Below, one piece after another: positions 47,694-50,139 of a stretch of DNA of 50,139 bases. The notes under the pieces are model-generated. The model searched no databases. It saw only the letters and a list, made by a program, of their open reading frames with translations, and was not told the DNA's origin. The position numbers and the translations under genes were made by a program. This DNA is from Aeropyrum sp. (GTDB lineage: Archaea > Thermoproteota > Thermoprotei_A > Sulfolobales > Acidilobaceae): assembly GCA_015523465.1 (NCBI GenBank), contig WAKF01000049.1:1-50139 (forward strand), in the 5' to 3' direction. How positions within the stretch are numbered: the first letter of the stretch is position 1; each line of letters opens with the position of its first letter.

Positions 47694-48350
47694 GTGTCTG
47701 AGGGTGGCTGTGAGGAGGTTAGGAGGGATATGGCTGTGCTAGCCTCCCTTGCCAGGAGGGTGGCTGCCTTCGCCTCGGCGGCTGCTGGGGCTTACTCTTT
47801 CTTCGCTTTCGGCATGAGTATAGTCGGGTTTATCGCGGTCTCCGGCCCTATGGCTAGGCTTCTGGGGTTCGAGCCTGGGGGCGTTGTAGCGGTTCTTGCC
47901 GTGATCCTTGGTACAATAGCTTCTCTAGTGCTAATAGCTTTCGTACCGGGGCCTGTGTGGAGGTGGCTTGCTTCCCAGGGGTTTGGGGGTGAGTGGAGTG
48001 CTAGGGATACTGTAGCGACTCTAACCGCTTTTATTGGGGGTTTCGCCCTAGCCTATATCCCTTCACCAGCCCTGGGAGAGTGGTACCCCCCTGTTGCCTG
48101 GTACCTGGGGCTAACCCTCGCATTCATAACGCTCTACGTCTACGATAGGACTTGGGGTAGGACCTACGCAGCCCCCACGTTCGGGGTAGCGGCGGTTCTA
48201 ACGGCGCTCACAGCTCCCATACCCTTATATATATCCTGGTCGATAGGCCCCCAGGAAGGCTCAACCGCTGCCGCAGGTCTAATGCTACTATCGTACCTCG
48301 CCGCGGGCAGCTACGCCCTGAGGAAGGCGGCTAGCGCTCTGGAGGGATAG
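47694..48350 (+). CDS. Six-helix membrane protein paired with a winged-helix regulator
   Basis: 218 residues from GTG 47694 with GGTGG upstream. A charged N-terminus is followed by six hydrophobic segments: about 26-52, 61-82, 105-123, 133-149, 160-180 and 190-208. No transporter or enzyme motif is visible. The gene ends 4 bases before a winged-helix regulator gene (48355). In crenarchaea such membrane protein/regulator pairs are common, and the regulator probably controls this gene. Confidence 0.65.
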   Translation: MSEGGCEEVRRDMAVLASLARRVAAFASAAAGAYSFFAFGMSIVGFIAVSGPMARLLGFEPGGVVAVLAVILGTIASLVLIAFVPGPVWRWLASQGFGGEWSARDTVATLTAFIGGFALAYIPSPALGEWYPPVAWYLGLTLAFITLYVYDRTWGRTYAAPTFGVAAVLTALTAPIPLYISWSIGPQEGSTAAAGLMLLSYLAAGSYALRKAASALEG

Positions 48351-48354
48351 GGGT

Positions 48355-48777
48355 TTGAAAGGAGAACATGGAGTGAGTGTTGACGATGTCCTAGCAAGGC
48401 CTAAGAGGCTCGCCATAACCGCTCTACTATATCTCAGAGGCCCAGCTACTATGGCTGAGCTGAGGAGAGCCCTAGGCTTATCATGGGGAGACCTAGACAG
48501 CAACCTCAGAGCCCTAAGGGAGGCGGGGTACGTGGAGGTTAGGAGGATACCCACGCTCAGAGGCCCTAGAACCGTAGTGTCGCTGACGCAGCTAGGCAGG
48601 AAGCGCTTCGAAGATACTGTAGAAGCCCTGGAGAGGCTGGTAGCCGAGGTAAAGAGGGCTAGAGGGGCTGGAGAGGGGCCTAGAGACCCTCGAGGCAACG
48701 TGGAGGCTAGGGTTCTCGTGAAGCCGAGCCTTGGTAGCCCTACGAGCTTTCTAGCGATTAAATCTCTTAAGAGCTAG
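48355..48777 (+). CDS. Winged-helix transcriptional regulator (HTH_27/PadR-like)
   Basis: 140 residues from TTG, with GGAGGG about 8 bases upstream. 'RPKRLAITALLYLRGPATMA' then 'ELRRALGLSWGDLDSNLRAL' and 'REAGYVEVRRIPTLRGPRTV' with 'VSLTQLGRKRFEDTVEALER' is a complete winged helix with a C-terminal dimerisation helix. The last about 35 residues (from 'GAGEGPRDPRGN') are unlike the family and overlap the decayed tail of the GH99-like pseudogene on the other strand, so the original stop may have been lost or the tail recently acquired. Confidence 0.82.
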   Translation: MKGEHGVSVDDVLARPKRLAITALLYLRGPATMAELRRALGLSWGDLDSNLRALREAGYVEVRRIPTLRGPRTVVSLTQLGRKRFEDTVEALERLVAEVKRARGAGEGPRDPRGNVEARVLVKPSLGSPTSFLAIKSLKS

Positions 48778-49754
48778 AATGGCGACGAGTATTACCGCCA
48801 AACCACCTACCACCATAACCGCCGCTAGGCAACATTATTCTCCCAACTCTTCCTTCCGACTTTCACAGCCTTCGCATACTTCTTCGTTAGCTCGTATAGG
48901 TGGTATGGGTCTCTGGCCTTTGCCGTCGCGTCGTTGTGTGGCTCTATAGCGCTTCTCTCATGGTACTCGTTCCACGAGTAGACCGCTACTATCCTAACCT
49001 TATCCCTATTCTCCATGACCCACCTCCACTGCCTCTCATACCACCCCCTACTCAAGTCGGGGTCGTAGGGGGGCACCCCTCCAGGCTTGAAGTGCTCGTC
49101 GTCGAACCTGGGTGCCAGGGCTACGTAGCCGTCCCTCCTAACCCTAAGCTCCCCCGAGAGGCCAACATCATAGTCGGGCCACAAGTCCCAATCCTGGTAA
49201 CCAGTGCTGTCGATATCGTTACCCACAATCCTGATATCATAACCTGGGAAGTCGGGCCTAGGGTCGTAGCTTAGGCCTAGGGGGTTGAAGGCTAGGACCA
49301 GCGGCTTACCGTCTAGGTAGAGATAGGCGTCTGAGTACCTCTCTATGTAGCTCTCCCTAAGGTAGCGTAGGACCTCAGCCCACCAAACACTATCGTAGAG
49401 GCTCGGGTCACCGCCAAGGTAGGGCTCCACCAGTATAGCAGCCTTCAAGCCGTACCCGCTTAGGAGGCTGAAGACCCTCCTAGCAGCCACGTCTTCAAAG
49501 CTTCCAGGACCCCACCAGGATATAAAGAGGCAGTCGACACCAGCATCCCTCAACAAGCCTAGCTGTCAGCGTATAACCCTCTCTTCACGACCATCATAAT
49601 AACCTATTACAGGGACGTCGAGAACGCTCCAATACTAGTCTCCAGGATCGCCCCAATGCCTACCCTCCTCCGAGTACCATACATAAAAATAAACACAGAC
49701 TAGAGGCCCTTCACTCGTAGGATTCGAAACCACATTTTGCAGAGTTAAAAGCAT
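48751..49754 (-). pseudogene. GH99-like glycoside hydrolase, decayed (two in-frame stops and a frameshift)
   Basis: The intact part (49556-48825, 243 codons) reads 'LLRDAGVDCLFISWWGPGSF' through 'VAVYSWNEYHERSAIEPHND', matching GH99 endo-mannosidase/mannanase-type proteins, with the catalytic W-N-E region. Upstream in the same frame, 'LVCVYFYVWYSEEGRHWGDP' is followed by TAG (49637-49635), then 'YWSVLDVPVIGYYDGREER' and TGA (49568-49566) where Trp is expected. A signal-like start 'MLLTLQNVV' begins at ATG 49754. After the stop at 48825, another frame gives a membrane anchor 'AAVMVVGGLAVILVAILALK' to 48751. Without the lesions it would be a secreted, C-terminally anchored enzyme. Confidence 0.82.
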
Positions 49755-50048
49755 AATTAACGTGTTCAACAGAGCTATATTATCCTTCACCCCATCCACC
49801 CCTAAAACCTACAGTACCAACCATTATCATACTACACATTATCCATACCCCTCAAATCAATGTTCCGGGGTTCCATACGATTGCACCTTAACATCAGCTT
49901 CCCTCAGTAAGCTAGATTGAAGCTGAAAGACGCAGCCAGCCGCCACGATAACTATAGGACTCAGCCCATCGTAATAAGACTAAAAACTGACTATATTCTA
50001 TACATGATAAGGATTTGTATAGAAATGAAGTCTCTTAAGTATGAAATA
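49755..50048. other. Gene-free region between the GH99-like pseudogene and tRNA-Leu
   Basis: No supported gene. The first about 100 bases are poor in G on the plus strand. An inverted repeat CAGCTTC (49895-49901) / GAAGCTG (49919-49925) with a 17-base spacer could form a hairpin. A/T-rich DNA 49975-50045 lies just past the tRNA-Leu 3' end and may contain its terminator. Confidence 0.4.
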
Positions 50049-50136
50049 TGGTGCGGGGGGTGGGATTTGAACCCACGCAGGCCTACGCCATCGGGTCCTC
50101 AGCCCGACCCCTTTGGCCAGGCTCGGGCACCCCCGC
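50049..50136 (-). tRNA. tRNA-Leu (GAG)
   Basis: Class II tRNA with a long variable arm, 5' end at 50136. Acceptor GCGGGGG pairs with CCCCCGC. The anticodon stem TCGGG/CCCGA encloses loop CTGAGGA (anticodon GAG, reading CTC). Variable arm about TGGCGTAGGCCTGC; T arm GTGGG-TTCAAAT-CCCAC. Discriminator A at 50052 and encoded CCA 50051-50049. No intron. The upstream promoter lies outside the window. Confidence 0.95.
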
Positions 50137-50139
50137 GCC

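Noticed and set aside
49566-49637. Pyrrolysine at TAG or selenocysteine at TGA in the GH99-like gene
   Set aside because: No pyl genes or Sec machinery are visible in the window. Neither amino acid is expected in crenarchaea, the expected residue at TGA is Trp, and a third lesion (frameshift) supports decay.

Overview
The window is a gene-dense stretch of a hyperthermophilic crenarchaeal (Thermoprotei) chromosome. The strongest markers are Cren7, a PCNA-PriS-Gins15 cluster, Orc1/Cdc6, Hjc, TFS, Csl4, RpoL, archaeal ribosomal proteins (L10e, L44e, S27e), aIF2-alpha, CDP-archaeol synthase, diphthamide genes, and a tRNA intron with a perfect bulge-helix-bulge. A type B (ba3-like) haem-copper oxidase implies at least partial use of oxygen. 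AGG/ATA/CTA-rich codon use, many GTG and TTG starts and the gene set point to Desulfurococcales, perhaps near Pyrodictiaceae or Aeropyrum. That placement is inference; no 16S gene is present.

Layout. 1-3.1 kb: oxidase operon on the minus strand (a small single-helix subunit missed by length cut-offs, subunit II, subunit I), preceded by a perfect 18-bp palindrome and a Bat-type HTH regulator. 3.1-6.3 kb: a GT-C glycosyltransferase, orphan proteins, intron-containing tRNA-Met and a ribbon-helix-helix protein. 6.3-10.2 kb: Dph6, a TatD-like hydrolase, and a dolichol-phosphate-mannose synthase fused to a GtrA-like membrane domain. 10.2-10.5 kb: a decayed nucleotidyltransferase. 10.7-14.9 kb: type-4 UDG, a membrane Lon-like protease, a RecA-fold ATPase and CarS. 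14.9-19.4 kb: one long information-processing operon (tfs, pcn, priS, gins15, rpl44e, rps27e, aif2a, nop10). 19.4-22.6 kb: a class III aminotransferase, SfsA and a decayed VapBC pair. 22.9-32.6 kb: Cren7, MoeA, L10e, Dph2, a METTL5-like methyltransferase, Csl4, RpoL, and Hjc convergent with the PIN-ATPase PINA. 32.8-37.1 kb: a metal-site-less amidohydrolase relative, a DUF99 protein, Orc1/Cdc6 with a candidate origin, and an AT-rich two-gene module with a PaREP1/HEPN-like protein. 37.3-45.2 kb: tRNA-Val, PhoU, ThyX, Taw3 plus Trm5, an HhH-GPD protein with a Cys cluster, and ThiI. 45.3-50.1 kb: an ABC exporter, tRNA-Ala, a membrane protein with a winged-helix regulator, a GH99-like pseudogene and tRNA-Leu.

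How it fits together. Most genes serve translation and RNA modification (Dph2/Dph6 on EF-2, Trm5/Taw3 on tRNA-Phe G37, ThiI, Nop10, a METTL5-like enzyme, Csl4) or DNA replication and repair (PCNA, primase, GINS, Orc1/Cdc6, UDG, Hjc, PINA). The accessory signal lies between these blocks. Three gene remnants can be read by joining frames or reading through stops: an MNT nucleotidyltransferase, a VapBC pair and a GH99-like protein. There is also one intact but unexplained two-gene module beside the cdc6 gene. I saw no CRISPR array, insertion sequence or prophage. The most promising leads for something undescribed are the oxidase regulator/operator pair, the cdc6-adjacent module, and the small Cys-rich protein whose gene overlaps a winged-helix gene tail to tail.
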